The notes under the pieces were generated by a model that saw only the letters and a program-made list of their open reading frames with translations, did not search any database and had not been told where the DNA came from. DNA of 64,000 nt. It comes from Hydrogenophaga sp. Lineage in GTDB: Bacteria; Pseudomonadota; Gammaproteobacteria; Burkholderiales; Burkholderiaceae_C. Location of the stretch: positions 496,001 to 560,000 of the forward strand of contig NZ_JAUCZF010000001.1 in the NCBI RefSeq assembly GCF_030373245.1, given 5' to 3'. Within the stretch, counting starts at the first letter, position 1. The number at the start of each line of letters is the position of its first letter. Shown here piece after piece: positions 17,255-24,984 of this stretch. Both the position numbers and the translations under genes were made by a program.

Positions 17255-17965
17255 GTGCTCCCGCCGCCCGCTTCAGCCGACTTGAACCCACTCACGCAGG
17301 GGCGCTGGTTCCAGCGCCTGCCGATTGAGTTCGCCCAGGCCTTGCTGAGCCTTGGTCGGCTGCGCACGCTCCAGGCAGGCGAAGCGCTCTTTCTGCGCGA
17401 AGGTGCGCCCTGCGGCCTGTATGGCCTGGTGTCCGGCGCGATGCGCTTCTCCGGCCACGGCGGAGGCAGCGAGTCCGCTCGAGAGGCGGTGCTGACTGTG
17501 CTCACGCCACCCGAATGGTTTGGCGAAATCGGTCTGTTCGACGATGCACCGCGCACACACAACGCCCATGCTGCCGAGACCACCACCTTGTGGCACATCC
17601 CGCAGGCGGCGCTGCGCGACTGGCTGCACGAGCACCCGACACACTGGCGCGAGCTCGGGCTGCTGATGGCCAACAAGCTGCGGCTCGCTCTGGTGAGCAT
17701 GGAGGCGCAGATGCTGCTGCCACCCAGCCAGCGGCTGGCGCAGCGCCTGCTGGTGCTGGCCCAAGGTACGCAGCCCATTGCCACCCAAGGCGGATTTCGC
17801 CGCCACATCAGCGTGACCCAGGACGACCTGGCGCGCATGCTGGGAATCTCGCGCCAGACCACCAACCAGATCCTGCAGGCGATGAAAGACCAGGGCCTGA
17901 TTGCGCTGCAACGCGGCGAACTGGAAATCCTGGACATCGACGCGCTGCGTGCGCTGTCAAAGTAG
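17255..17965 (+). CDS. Crp/Fnr-family transcriptional regulator
   Basis: A 236-residue regulator with a cyclic-nucleotide-binding-like domain (about residues 20-135) and a C-terminal winged helix (ISVTQDDLARMLGISRQTTNQILQAMKDQGLIAL). It lacks the N-terminal Cys cluster of FNR, so it does not sense oxygen through an Fe-S centre. Its recognition helix ISRQTTNQIL lacks the E..SR pattern that reads TTGAT half sites, so it is unlikely to act at the FNR boxes elsewhere in the window. The start is a GTG at 17255 with no better choice nearby. Ligand and targets are unknown. Confidence 0.88.
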   Translation: MLPPPASADLNPLTQGRWFQRLPIEFAQALLSLGRLRTLQAGEALFLREGAPCGLYGLVSGAMRFSGHGGGSESAREAVLTVLTPPEWFGEIGLFDDAPRTHNAHAAETTTLWHIPQAALRDWLHEHPTHWRELGLLMANKLRLALVSMEAQMLLPPSQRLAQRLLVLAQGTQPIATQGGFRRHISVTQDDLARMLGISRQTTNQILQAMKDQGLIALQRGELEILDIDALRALSK

Positions 17966-17967
17966 CA

Positions 17968-18825
17968 CTACTGTCGCGCAGTGCGCACGTTGGCGGGTGG
18001 CAGCTGTGGGTGGCTGCTGCGCCAGGGATTGATGTCGAGTCCACCGCGCCGGGTGTAGCGCGCATACACACTGAGCTTGGTTGGTTTGCAGCGCGCCATG
18101 ATGTCCATGTAGATGCGCTCGACGCACTGCTCGTGAAATTCGTTGTGGTTGCGAAAGCTCACGATGTACTGCAGCAGGCCGGCCTGATCGATCTGCGGCC
18201 CGCTGTAGCGGATCTGCACGCTGCCCCAGTCTGGCTGGCCCGTCACCAGGCAATTGCTCTTGAGCAGGTGGCTCACCAGCGTCTCCTCCACCGGCTGCTC
18301 GTGCAGCGCCGCGCTCAACAACTGCGGTGCAGGCTGGTACAGCTCGCACTCCACATCCAGCCGGTCGATCAACAGACCGTCAAGCTCACGCACCGATTCG
18401 CTGCCAAACTGCTCCGGCAGCAACAGCCGGACCCCGGTGGACGCCAGCATCGGCCCACCGTGCCAGATGGCGGCGCTCAGGTCTTCTCGCAATCGATCAC
18501 GCACCGCCTCGGCACTGGCGAAGCGACTGTTGTTGAAGCTGTTGAGGTAGAGCTTGAACGACTTGCTCTCGACAATGTGGGTGCTCTCGCAAGGCACGGT
18601 GATGTGAGCCAGCGCCACCTGGGGTTTGCCGCGCAGGTTGAGCCAAGAAAGCTCAAACGCGGTCCAGAGGTCAGCCCCGAGAAAAGGCAGGCTGCCCTGG
18701 ATGCCAATCTCAAGGCGTTTGGTCTCGCGCGGCAAGGGAAAAAGCAAGGACGCGTCGTACTGGTCGACATAAGCCGAGACCTTGCCGAGCTGGGAGTCTT
18801 CTGGTGTGGTCAAACGAGAGGTCAC
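17968..18825 (-). CDS. queF: NADPH-dependent 7-cyano-7-deazaguanine reductase
   Basis: A 285-residue QueF of the long bidomain type (E. coli has 282), which reduces preQ0 to preQ1 in queuosine biosynthesis. The catalytic Cys is in [22 protein letters not shown] with the adjacent E-S-K-S motif; the second domain carries TGQPDWGSV and the substrate Glu in [16 protein letters not shown] chose the GTG at 18825, whose GTGA overlaps the stop of the upstream prolyl-hydroxylase gene, because this gives the typical length; an upstream ATG adds 13 residues. It is the last gene of the yaaA operon. Confidence 0.93.
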   Translation of the reverse strand: MTSRLTTPEDSQLGKVSAYVDQYDASLLFPLPRETKRLEIGIQGSLPFLGADLWTAFELSWLNLRGKPQVALAHITVPCESTHIVESKSFKLYLNSFNNSRFASAEAVRDRLREDLSAAIWHGGPMLASTGVRLLLPEQFGSESVRELDGLLIDRLDVECELYQPAPQLLSAALHEQPVEETLVSHLLKSNCLVTGQPDWGSVQIRYSGPQIDQAGLLQYIVSFRNHNEFHEQCVERIYMDIMARCKPTKLSVYARYTRRGGLDINPWRSSHPQLPPANVRTARQ

Positions 18826-19703
18826 GTGAATTCGCCTTCGCGCAGCCATTTGGTCGCCACCCATTTTTCGCCGGCGATCACGGGCGCGCCGCCATGCAGC
18901 GTGCGCGTGGCAGGCGAGGGACGGTCGTAGCTGAAAAACACCGCGTTGCCACGCTGTGGCGCGACTTCCAGACCGGCATCGGGAAAGGTCGTGCCACCGC
19001 CCTGCTCGGGCTGATTGAGGTACATGACCAGTGTGGCCACTCGCTGGCCGCCGCGCTTGAGAATGGTGGGCGTGCCGGGCTCGGCTGGATCGAAGTAGTC
19101 GTAATGCGGCTTGTACTCGGCGCCTGGGCGGTAGTGCAGCACCTGCAGCCCTTCGCCGTTTTCCACCGGCCAGTTCAGCAAGCGCGCGATGCGCCTTTCG
19201 ATGTTCCTCAACAGCTCGCTTTCGCCGCGGTTGAAAAACATGCCATTGCTGGTGCGGTCCGGGTTGAGCTCTTCACCGCCGGTCTTCGTCTGCACCGTGA
19301 GCGAGCGCGCCAGGCGCGGTCGCGCAGCGGCAATCAATGCATCGCATTCTTCGCCCGACAACAGACCACCGAGCACCAGCACGCGCGGCGACTGCAGGCT
19401 GGCCACCACCTGCACCCGGCGATCACCCACATCCACCTCACCTGATGAGACCGACAAGTCCACATCAGGCACCCGCACGCCCTGCGCGGTCGTCGCCTGG
19501 GCGGGGGCCACCACCTGCGCCACCGGCTTGCCTGCAGCGCGCTGGCGCAGGTGATCACGCAAGGTTTCTTCCAGCGCGATCGCCGCGACGTCCTCGGTCC
19601 AGCCGGCCTTCACCATGGCGTCCAGCACCGCTTCGGGCTGGTGGCCCGCCAACGCCTGCTCAACGATCCATTGCCGCAGTTCGGGGGTGACGCTCTGGCT
19701 CAT
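18822..19703 (-). CDS. 2-oxoglutarate/Fe(II)-dependent oxygenase, prolyl 4-hydroxylase type
   Basis: A 293-residue protein. The C-terminal 190 residues are a P4Hc-type dioxygenase with the iron facial triad H-x-D in [11 protein letters not shown] and distal His in [10 protein letters not shown], and the 2-oxoglutarate Lys in [15 protein letters not shown]. The N-terminal 55 residues ([29 protein letters not shown]...) form a small helical unit resembling a UBA-like fold. AGGAG precedes the ATG. It sits 29 nt after yaaA and overlaps queF by 4 nt. The protein substrate is unknown; a translation-factor or ribosomal target is possible. Confidence 0.87.
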   Translation of the reverse strand: MSQSVTPELRQWIVEQALAGHQPEAVLDAMVKAGWTEDVAAIALEETLRDHLRQRAAGKPVAQVVAPAQATTAQGVRVPDVDLSVSSGEVDVGDRRVQVVASLQSPRVLVLGGLLSGEECDALIAAARPRLARSLTVQTKTGGEELNPDRTSNGMFFNRGESELLRNIERRIARLLNWPVENGEGLQVLHYRPGAEYKPHYDYFDPAEPGTPTILKRGGQRVATLVMYLNQPEQGGGTTFPDAGLEVAPQRGNAVFFSYDRPSPATRTLHGGAPVIAGEKWVATKWLREGEFT

Positions 19704-19732
19704 GTGCGCTGCTCCTGAGGTGGCGCGCCAGT

Positions 19733-20509
19733 TCAGCTGGTCGACTGGCGCCGAAACACCAGTCGGTCAGGGCCCGATGCGCCGGGTGTGAAACGGTAGC
19801 CTTCCGCATCGAAAGCCTGCAGTTGCGCGGGTGTGGAAACCCGGTGTTGCACCGCGAACCGCACCATCAGGCCGCGCGCCCGCTTGGCGAAGAAACTCAC
19901 CACCTTGTGCTGCCCAGCCTTGCTTTCCTCGAACACACAGGTGACCACACGCGGCTTGAGCGCCTTCAGGTTCACCGACTTGAAATACTCTTCGCTCGCC
20001 AGGTTGACCACCACCGGCGACTTGTCGGCCAGGGCGCGCTCGTTCAGGTAGTCGGCGATCTGCCGGCCCCAGAACTGGTACAGGTTCTTGCCTCGTGATG
20101 TGGCCAGGCGCGTACCCATCTCCAGCCGGTAGGGCTGCATCTGGTCCAGCGGCCGCAAAACGCCATAGAGGCCGCTCAGGATGCACAGGTGCTGCTGCAA
20201 CCAGTCGAGGTCTTCAGCGCACAGGCTCTTGGCGTCCAGGCCGCCATACACATCACCATCGAAGGCGAGCACGGCCTGCTTGCTGTTGCGCGCGGTGAAC
20301 TTGGGCGACCAGGCCTGGTAACGCGCCACATTGAGGCCCGAGAGCGCATCCGACAAGTTCATGAGCTCAGCCACCTGCTGCGGCGATTTTTCGCGCAGCA
20401 CCGAAATCAGCTCCGCGGCATCGCCAGCGAAAAGCGGTTGGGTGTGCGTCTTGACGGGTGGCGGCGTGGTGTAGTCCAGCGCTTTGGCGGGAGAAATGAG
20501 GAACAGCAT
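19733..20509 (-). CDS. yaaA: peroxide stress protein YaaA (UPF0246)
   Basis: A 258-residue YaaA/UPF0246 protein. Family marks are the N-terminal MLFLISPAKALDYTTPPPV, the central AFDGDVYGGLDAKSL and LSGLYGVLRPLDQMQPYRLEMGT, and the C-terminal FFAKRARGLMVRFAV. In E. coli the gene belongs to the OxyR regulon and limits intracellular iron under hydrogen peroxide. The ATG at 20509 begins the conserved N-terminus. It is the first gene of the yaaA-hydroxylase-queF operon and is separated from the upstream DUF3501 gene by a terminator. Confidence 0.92.
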   Translation of the reverse strand: MLFLISPAKALDYTTPPPVKTHTQPLFAGDAAELISVLREKSPQQVAELMNLSDALSGLNVARYQAWSPKFTARNSKQAVLAFDGDVYGGLDAKSLCAEDLDWLQQHLCILSGLYGVLRPLDQMQPYRLEMGTRLATSRGKNLYQFWGRQIADYLNERALADKSPVVVNLASEEYFKSVNLKALKPRVVTCVFEESKAGQHKVVSFFAKRARGLMVRFAVQHRVSTPAQLQAFDAEGYRFTPGASGPDRLVFRRQSTS

Positions 20510-20545
20510 GGTGGAGTGGGCTCGGCGTGCCGGCAGATCGGGCCG

Positions 20546-20572
20546 AAAAAAAGGCCTCCCGCAGGAAGCCTT
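20546..20572 (-). terminator. intrinsic terminator of the rubrerythrin operon
   Basis: On the minus strand a 9-bp stem (AAGGCTTCC with GGAGGCCTT, one G-T pair) with a 4-nt loop is followed by seven T. It lies 22 nt beyond the DUF3501 stop and before yaaA, so it separates the two operons. Confidence 0.75.
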
Positions 20573-20593
20573 GATTATGGCCAAAGCGGCGCT

Positions 20594-21184
20594 TTACTTG
20601 AGATCACCCGCCAGGCTGGCCAGGGTTTCGGGTCCGATCTGTACATGGGCCGGGTAATGCGTGTGGTCACAACCGAGCTTGACGGCTGCGCCCGCCTGGA
20701 TTGCGGCCTTCATGGGCGGCGTGAACTCGAAACGCACGAAGTGCACCGCGCTGGTCTTCTCGTCGTTCTCGCGGTCCAGGTCTTCATCGGCGATCGCGTA
20801 CACGCGTTGCATGCCTTCGACCTCGACAAACAGCCGGTCTTCCACGCCGATCAGCCGAGCCAGCTCGCGCTTGCGTTCGTTGATGTCGGTGTACTCGATC
20901 ATCATCGTGGCTTTCCAGTTGCTGCCGTCCGGCACGAGCGGCGCATAAGCCTCGATCTCTTGCTGGATGCCCTCTTCCTCAAACACCTTTTCGATGCGCA
21001 GCATTTCCTGGATCTGGTATCGGATGGTGGTTTCGCTTTCGAATTGCAGGTTGATGTGTTCGCCCAGCGTCACACTGCGCAGCTTGCGGTGCGCGATGAC
21101 GTCGGCTTTGTGCAGCTTGCGCCACTTGGTGTAAGCCTCCAGCGTCATGAGGCTGTCGGCGGTGATGTGTCCGGTGAGTTGCAT
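20594..21184 (-). CDS. DUF3501 family protein
   Basis: A 196-residue DUF3501 protein, no signal peptide, with family segments MTLEAYTKWRKLHKADVIAHRKLRSV, LGEHINLQFESETTIRYQIQEMLRIEK and a C-terminal GCDHTHYPAHVQI. The family is found with rubrerythrin and a GlpC-like Fe-S protein in many proteobacteria, as here, but has no known biochemical role. CAGGAG precedes the ATG. It is the last gene of the three-gene operon, 115 nt after the Fe-S gene. Confidence 0.85.
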   Translation of the reverse strand: MQLTGHITADSLMTLEAYTKWRKLHKADVIAHRKLRSVTLGEHINLQFESETTIRYQIQEMLRIEKVFEEEGIQQEIEAYAPLVPDGSNWKATMMIEYTDINERKRELARLIGVEDRLFVEVEGMQRVYAIADEDLDRENDEKTSAVHFVRFEFTPPMKAAIQAGAAVKLGCDHTHYPAHVQIGPETLASLAGDLK

Positions 21185-21299
21185 GTAGATCACTCCTGTG
21201 CGATTTGGGCCGAATGGTTGATTTCGCCCAAGAAATACCAAGTTGCCGCCGGGCCGTCCCAAGGCAAAACGCATCTCCCGCAGCGAAAGAGCGCGGGCG

Positions 21300-22649
21300 T
21301 CATTTCAACCCGTAGGCTTTGGCCACCAGACTCAGCGGGTGCTGCAGCTCGGGTGCTCCATGGCCATTGACTTCAAAACCCTGCGCGATGTGGTGGCCGC
21401 CAAGTGGGCAGTCCGAGCTGATGTAGTCGGGCTTGGCACCGTCTTTCATGGTGGCCATGGCCTGGAACACCGGCTTGCCAATCTTCATCGCCTGCTGGTG
21501 GGTGGCCTTCTTGACGCCGAAGGTACCGGCATGGCCAGAGCAGCGTTCGATCGTGTTGATCGTGGTCTCCGGAATCATCTTGAGCATCTCTTCGGTCTTG
21601 CGGCCGATGTTCTGCACGCGGCCGTGGCAAGGGATCTGGTAGCTGATGTTGCCCAGCTTTTGAGGGAACTCGGTCTTGAGCAGGCCATCGCGCTTGCGCG
21701 CCATGAAGTACTCGAACGGGTCCCACATGTGTTCCTTGACGAGCTGGGTATCTGCGTCGTCGGGAAACATCAGCGGAATTTCCTGCTTGAACATCAGCGC
21801 GCAGCTGGGCACAGCCGCGAGGATGGCATAGCCGTCTTTGGCGTACTTCGCCAGCACCGGGATGTTGGCCTCCTTGCTCGCCTGCACCGACTCCAGGTCG
21901 CCCAGCTCCAGCTTGGGCATGCCGCAGCATTTTTCTTTCTCGACCAGGGTGTACGGTATGTCGTTGTGATCCAGGATTTTGAGCAGATCCAAGCCGATGC
22001 CAGGTTCGTTGTAGTTGATGTAGCAGGTGGAGAAGATCGCCACCTTGCCCGGCGTCTTCTCGCCGTCGACCACTTGCTTCGCCTGTGCATCGGGCGCAGC
22101 CGAGCGAAATTTCTTGGTTGCCAGCTCAGGCAGCCAGGCATCTTTGTCTACACCGGCAAACTTCTCCATCAGGCCGCGCGCCGTCTGGGTCTTGTTGATG
22201 GCGTTGACTGCCTGCACGACGATGGGAATGCCGGCGAACTGGCCGTGCACATCGGTGGAGGCAAGCAGCTTCTCAGCGGTGCCGACCTCGCCCTTCTTGA
22301 ACTTGATCGCCTTGGCGCGCAACATGGTGTGCGGGAAGTCCAGGTTCCACTCGTGCGGCGGCGTGTACGGACACTTGGTCATGTAGCACAGGTCGCACAT
22401 GTAGCACTGGTCGACAACCTTCCAATAGTCCTTTTTGTCGACCCCGTCGACCTCCATCGTCTTGCTCTCGTCAACCAGATCGAACAGCGTGGGAAACGAG
22501 CCGCACAGGCTCACGCAGCGGCGGCAGCCGTGGCAGATGTCGAAGATGCGCTCCAGCTCGTCGAAGCACTTTTCCTCGTTGTAGAAATCGGGGTTCTTCC
22601 AGTCCAGCGCGTGCCGGGTGGGGGCTTCAAGGTTGCCTTCGGTGGCCAT
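21300..22649 (-). CDS. GlpC/heterodisulfide-reductase-related Fe-S oxidoreductase
   Basis: A 449-residue soluble protein with two ferredoxin-like Cys clusters (CHGCRRCVSLC near residue 39 and CYMCDLCYMTKCPYTPP near residue 82), followed by two CCG-type domains (STCYINYNEPG...EKEKCCGMPKLELGD and CHGRVQNIG...IERCSGHAGTFG). This is the layout of GlpC and HdrD-type electron-transfer subunits. It probably carries electrons between a low-potential donor and a partner such as rubrerythrin encoded upstream. GAGGAG precedes the ATG. A 183-nt spacer holding a structured repeat separates it from rubrerythrin. Confidence 0.87.
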   Translation of the reverse strand: MATEGNLEAPTRHALDWKNPDFYNEEKCFDELERIFDICHGCRRCVSLCGSFPTLFDLVDESKTMEVDGVDKKDYWKVVDQCYMCDLCYMTKCPYTPPHEWNLDFPHTMLRAKAIKFKKGEVGTAEKLLASTDVHGQFAGIPIVVQAVNAINKTQTARGLMEKFAGVDKDAWLPELATKKFRSAAPDAQAKQVVDGEKTPGKVAIFSTCYINYNEPGIGLDLLKILDHNDIPYTLVEKEKCCGMPKLELGDLESVQASKEANIPVLAKYAKDGYAILAAVPSCALMFKQEIPLMFPDDADTQLVKEHMWDPFEYFMARKRDGLLKTEFPQKLGNISYQIPCHGRVQNIGRKTEEMLKMIPETTINTIERCSGHAGTFGVKKATHQQAMKIGKPVFQAMATMKDGAKPDYISSDCPLGGHHIAQGFEVNGHGAPELQHPLSLVAKAYGLK

Positions 22650-22754
22650 GGGAAAAACTCCTCTTGAGGGGGATGTTGTCGCGGACTTTTGGAAGCACTC
22701 TGAAAGGTCTCAAAGCACTTGCAAGAACACACCAGCGAAGGGGAAATTCAGCTG

Positions 22755-22830
22755 ACCCCGCGGACCCGGCTTTGCCGGGCCGCAGGTGTCGTTCCCCTGA
22801 GGGGAAGCCGCGTCAGCGGAGAAGGGAGGA
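22755..22830 (-). repeat. 3'-end structured repeat, copy A
   Basis: Directly after the rubrerythrin stop on the minus strand. It reads a CCCC-TCA-GGGG hairpin and then ACCTGCGG-CCCGGC-AAA-GCCGGG-TCCGC, the same layout as copies at 29907, 34920, 36770 and 51573. The outer helix here pairs GAC with GTC around one mismatch. Confidence 0.7.
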
Positions 22831-22832
22831 CT

Positions 22833-23255
22833 TCAGTCCACCAGCTCTGAAAGAGCTTTCTGGTAACGGTTGGCGTGCGAGCGCTCGGCCTTGGCCAGCG
22901 TCTCGAACCAGTCGGCGACTTCGTCGAAACCCTCTTCGCGGGCGGTCTTGGCCATGCCTGGGTACATGTCGGTGTACTCATGCGTCTCGCCGGCCACAGC
23001 GGAGGCCAGGTTGTCGCGAGTCGAGCCGATCGGCATGCCGGTGGCGGGATCACCCGATTGCTCCAGGAACTCCAGGTGGCCGTGGGCGTGTCCGGTCTCG
23101 CCTTCGGCGGTGGAACGGAACAGGGCTGCCACGTCGTTCTGGCCTTCGATGTCGGCCTTGTTCGCGAAGTACAGGTAGCGGCGGTTGGCCTGGGATTCGC
23201 CGGCGAAGGCGTCTTTCAGGCACTGCTCGGTTTTCGAGCCTTTCAATGCGGCCAT
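22833..23255 (-). CDS. rubrerythrin family protein
   Basis: A 140-residue ferritin-like di-iron protein. Ligand motifs are [17 protein letters not shown] near residue 17, [15 protein letters not shown] near residue 50, [19 protein letters not shown] near residue 88 and [16 protein letters not shown] near residue 120. The C-terminal rubredoxin domain of classical rubrerythrin is missing, so electrons must come from another protein, plausibly the Fe-S protein encoded next. Rubrerythrins reduce hydrogen peroxide in the cytoplasm. AGGAG precedes the ATG. A four-box OxyR-like operator lies 103-139 nt upstream of the start. Confidence 0.93.
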   Translation of the reverse strand: MAALKGSKTEQCLKDAFAGESQANRRYLYFANKADIEGQNDVAALFRSTAEGETGHAHGHLEFLEQSGDPATGMPIGSTRDNLASAVAGETHEYTDMYPGMAKTAREEGFDEVADWFETLAKAERSHANRYQKALSELVD

Positions 23256-23717
23256 GGATATCTCCTGGTTGGGGTTGAAGAAACGCTCAATGGGCCAGCC
23301 GGGATGGGCAGCCCCTGAGACGAAAATGACCTTACGCGCCTGGGCGCACTGCGTCTAATTGTTCTGCCCTATGTGACAAATTGCTCAGGACTATCGGGTG
23401 TGCTCAACTGATAACCGTTCTCATCGCCATCAACAAGTGCACCACAGAATCCTCCTCAGACCCGTCACCCCGAAGCGCTGGTGAAGCCGCGGACACCGCC
23501 ACCGGGAAACGGAGGGGCCACGGATTGAGCACGCGTGCTGGTTGTGGGCCACTTGAAAACCCGTTGGAGCCAAAATCCAAACTGCAAGGCGTGCCCGCGA
23601 TGCGCCATGCCGTGGTGATCGTGAAAGGGGATCGCCGAGCTCTACCGCTGACGGGTTCGCTGCGCCGCTAGGCGACTGCATCGCCCCCGCTCAGCACGCC
23701 TTCGCTGAACGGCTGAT
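23256..23717. other. intergenic region upstream of the rubrerythrin operon
   Basis: This 462-nt stretch holds the rubrerythrin promoter region with the OxyR-like operator. From about 23430 to 23717 I see no gene I can support; a 96-codon plus-strand open frame at 23381-23671 has no recognisable protein features. Confidence 0.5.
23358..23394 (-). promoter_or_regulatory. OxyR-like operator upstream of rubrerythrin
   Basis: On the plus strand ATTG-N7-CTAT-N7-ATTG-N7-CTAT runs over 23358-23394. On the minus strand it is ATAG-N7-CAAT-N7-ATAG-N7-CAAT. The OxyR consensus is ATAG-N7-CTAT-N7-ATAG-N7-CTAT; two tetramers match fully, two have one mismatch, and all three spacers are exactly 7 nt. It sits where an activator of the rubrerythrin operon would bind. 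Confidence 0.6.
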
Positions 23718-24845
23718 TCAGCGCAAGCTCTCGGGCCGAGGCAGCCAGCCCAGCGCCCGCGCGTGCAGGCTCTGCACATAGAGCCGGTCTGGCGTCTCGG
23801 TGATCGCGGTGGTTTCCGGGTAAGCCCCGCTCGGATCCTGCCAGTCGGCGACCACCCGCCCGTCTTCGGTGAACGCAAACACGTGACCGTAGGCCCGGGG
23901 AATGGGCCACAGCGCACGCGGCAAGCGCAGCGTCATCTCACGCAGCAGCGGGTGCGCGGCCATGCGGTCCACCAACGGGCTGCGGGGTTTGGTCAGGCCG
24001 ACCCAGATCCGACCGTCCAGACCGCGCATGAGATTGTCCGGATAGCCAGGCAGGTTGTCGAACACGATGCGCGCGCCGCCCGCTGGTCCCTGGGACAGGT
24101 CGAGATTGCGCGCGGACGCCGGTACGGCCCAGATGCGATAGCGCCCAGTCTCCGCCACGAACAGCGTCTGCTCGTCGGCCGACAGTGTCACGCCGTTGGC
24201 GAACGACAGGCCCTCCACCACCACCGCCGTCTGGCCTGTGGCCGGCTCATGCACGAGCACCCGGCCGGTGGCCGACTGTTCAATGATGTCAAGCAAGCTG
24301 GCCTCGAAGGTACCTCCCCAGTCGCGGGCTCCGAAGCGCTGCGAAGCGTCCGACACATAGAACCGTTCCGCAGACCCTTCAGCGCGACTCACCGCCACCG
24401 CGTCGGCGTACAGCATCGGCACGCCTTCCACCAGGTCCACCAGCACCGTGACCTGCCCTGCCGGGTCGATGCGCAACAGACCTCGCACCGCATCGGCGGC
24501 GATCAGGTGGCCGGCGCGGTCCACATCAAAACCGAGCACGCGCCCCCCGGTATCGGCAAACACCTGGCGCTCAGATCCGTCTGGCCGCATGCGCAGCAGC
24601 TTGCCGCTGGCCACCGCCACGTACAGCCAGCCATCCGGCCCCACCTGAACGTGTTCCGGGCCCTCTTCTCCACCCAGGTCCAAGGTCTGCAGGTCCGCCA
24701 GCGCCGTGTTGACCGCGTGCGGGCCCGTGTGGCCAGCATCCGCTTGCGCCACCCAGACCCGGGCCTCGATCGGCACCGGCCAGGCCAGCAGGTAGGCTGC
24801 CAGCACGCCCACCACGGGCAACAGCGCGACCAACCAGCGTCTCAT
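23718..24845 (-). CDS. SMP-30/strictosidine-synthase-like beta-propeller protein
   Basis: A 375-residue protein with one N-terminal membrane or signal helix (about residues 2-24) and a six-bladed propeller of the SMP-30/gluconolactonase and strictosidine synthase-like (APMAP) group. Marks are [54 protein letters not shown] and [19 protein letters not shown]. It probably acts outside the inner membrane as a lactonase or esterase; the substrate is unknown. ATG 24845 has GAGGAG 8 nt upstream. It diverges from valS. Confidence 0.82.
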   Translation of the reverse strand: MRRWLVALLPVVGVLAAYLLAWPVPIEARVWVAQADAGHTGPHAVNTALADLQTLDLGGEEGPEHVQVGPDGWLYVAVASGKLLRMRPDGSERQVFADTGGRVLGFDVDRAGHLIAADAVRGLLRIDPAGQVTVLVDLVEGVPMLYADAVAVSRAEGSAERFYVSDASQRFGARDWGGTFEASLLDIIEQSATGRVLVHEPATGQTAVVVEGLSFANGVTLSADEQTLFVAETGRYRIWAVPASARNLDLSQGPAGGARIVFDNLPGYPDNLMRGLDGRIWVGLTKPRSPLVDRMAAHPLLREMTLRLPRALWPIPRAYGHVFAFTEDGRVVADWQDPSGAYPETTAITETPDRLYVQSLHARALGWLPRPESLR

Positions 24846-24984
24846 GGGGCATCTCCTCAAGGATCAGCCATTGTCCCGGCGCGGAGCGGCCCGCGCCTGT
24901 CGCACAGGCAGCCCCGTAAAATCGACGCTTCGCCCGCGCGCACCCCGCAGCGCCTCGGGCCAGTCATCCAATCCCGATCACAGC

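Noticed and set aside
17255..17965. The Crp/Fnr-type regulator as the binder of the two FNR boxes
   Set aside because: It lacks the N-terminal Fe-S Cys cluster and the E..SR recognition helix residues of FNR/ANR.
23409..23423. Fur-like box TGATAAC-C-GTTCTCA upstream of rubrerythrin
   Set aside because: About three mismatches from the palindrome, and it lies beyond the stronger OxyR-like site; too weak to list as a feature.
23381..23671. 96-codon plus-strand frame between rubrerythrin and the SMP-30-like gene
   Set aside because: No homology, no good ribosome site, and it overlaps the regulatory region.
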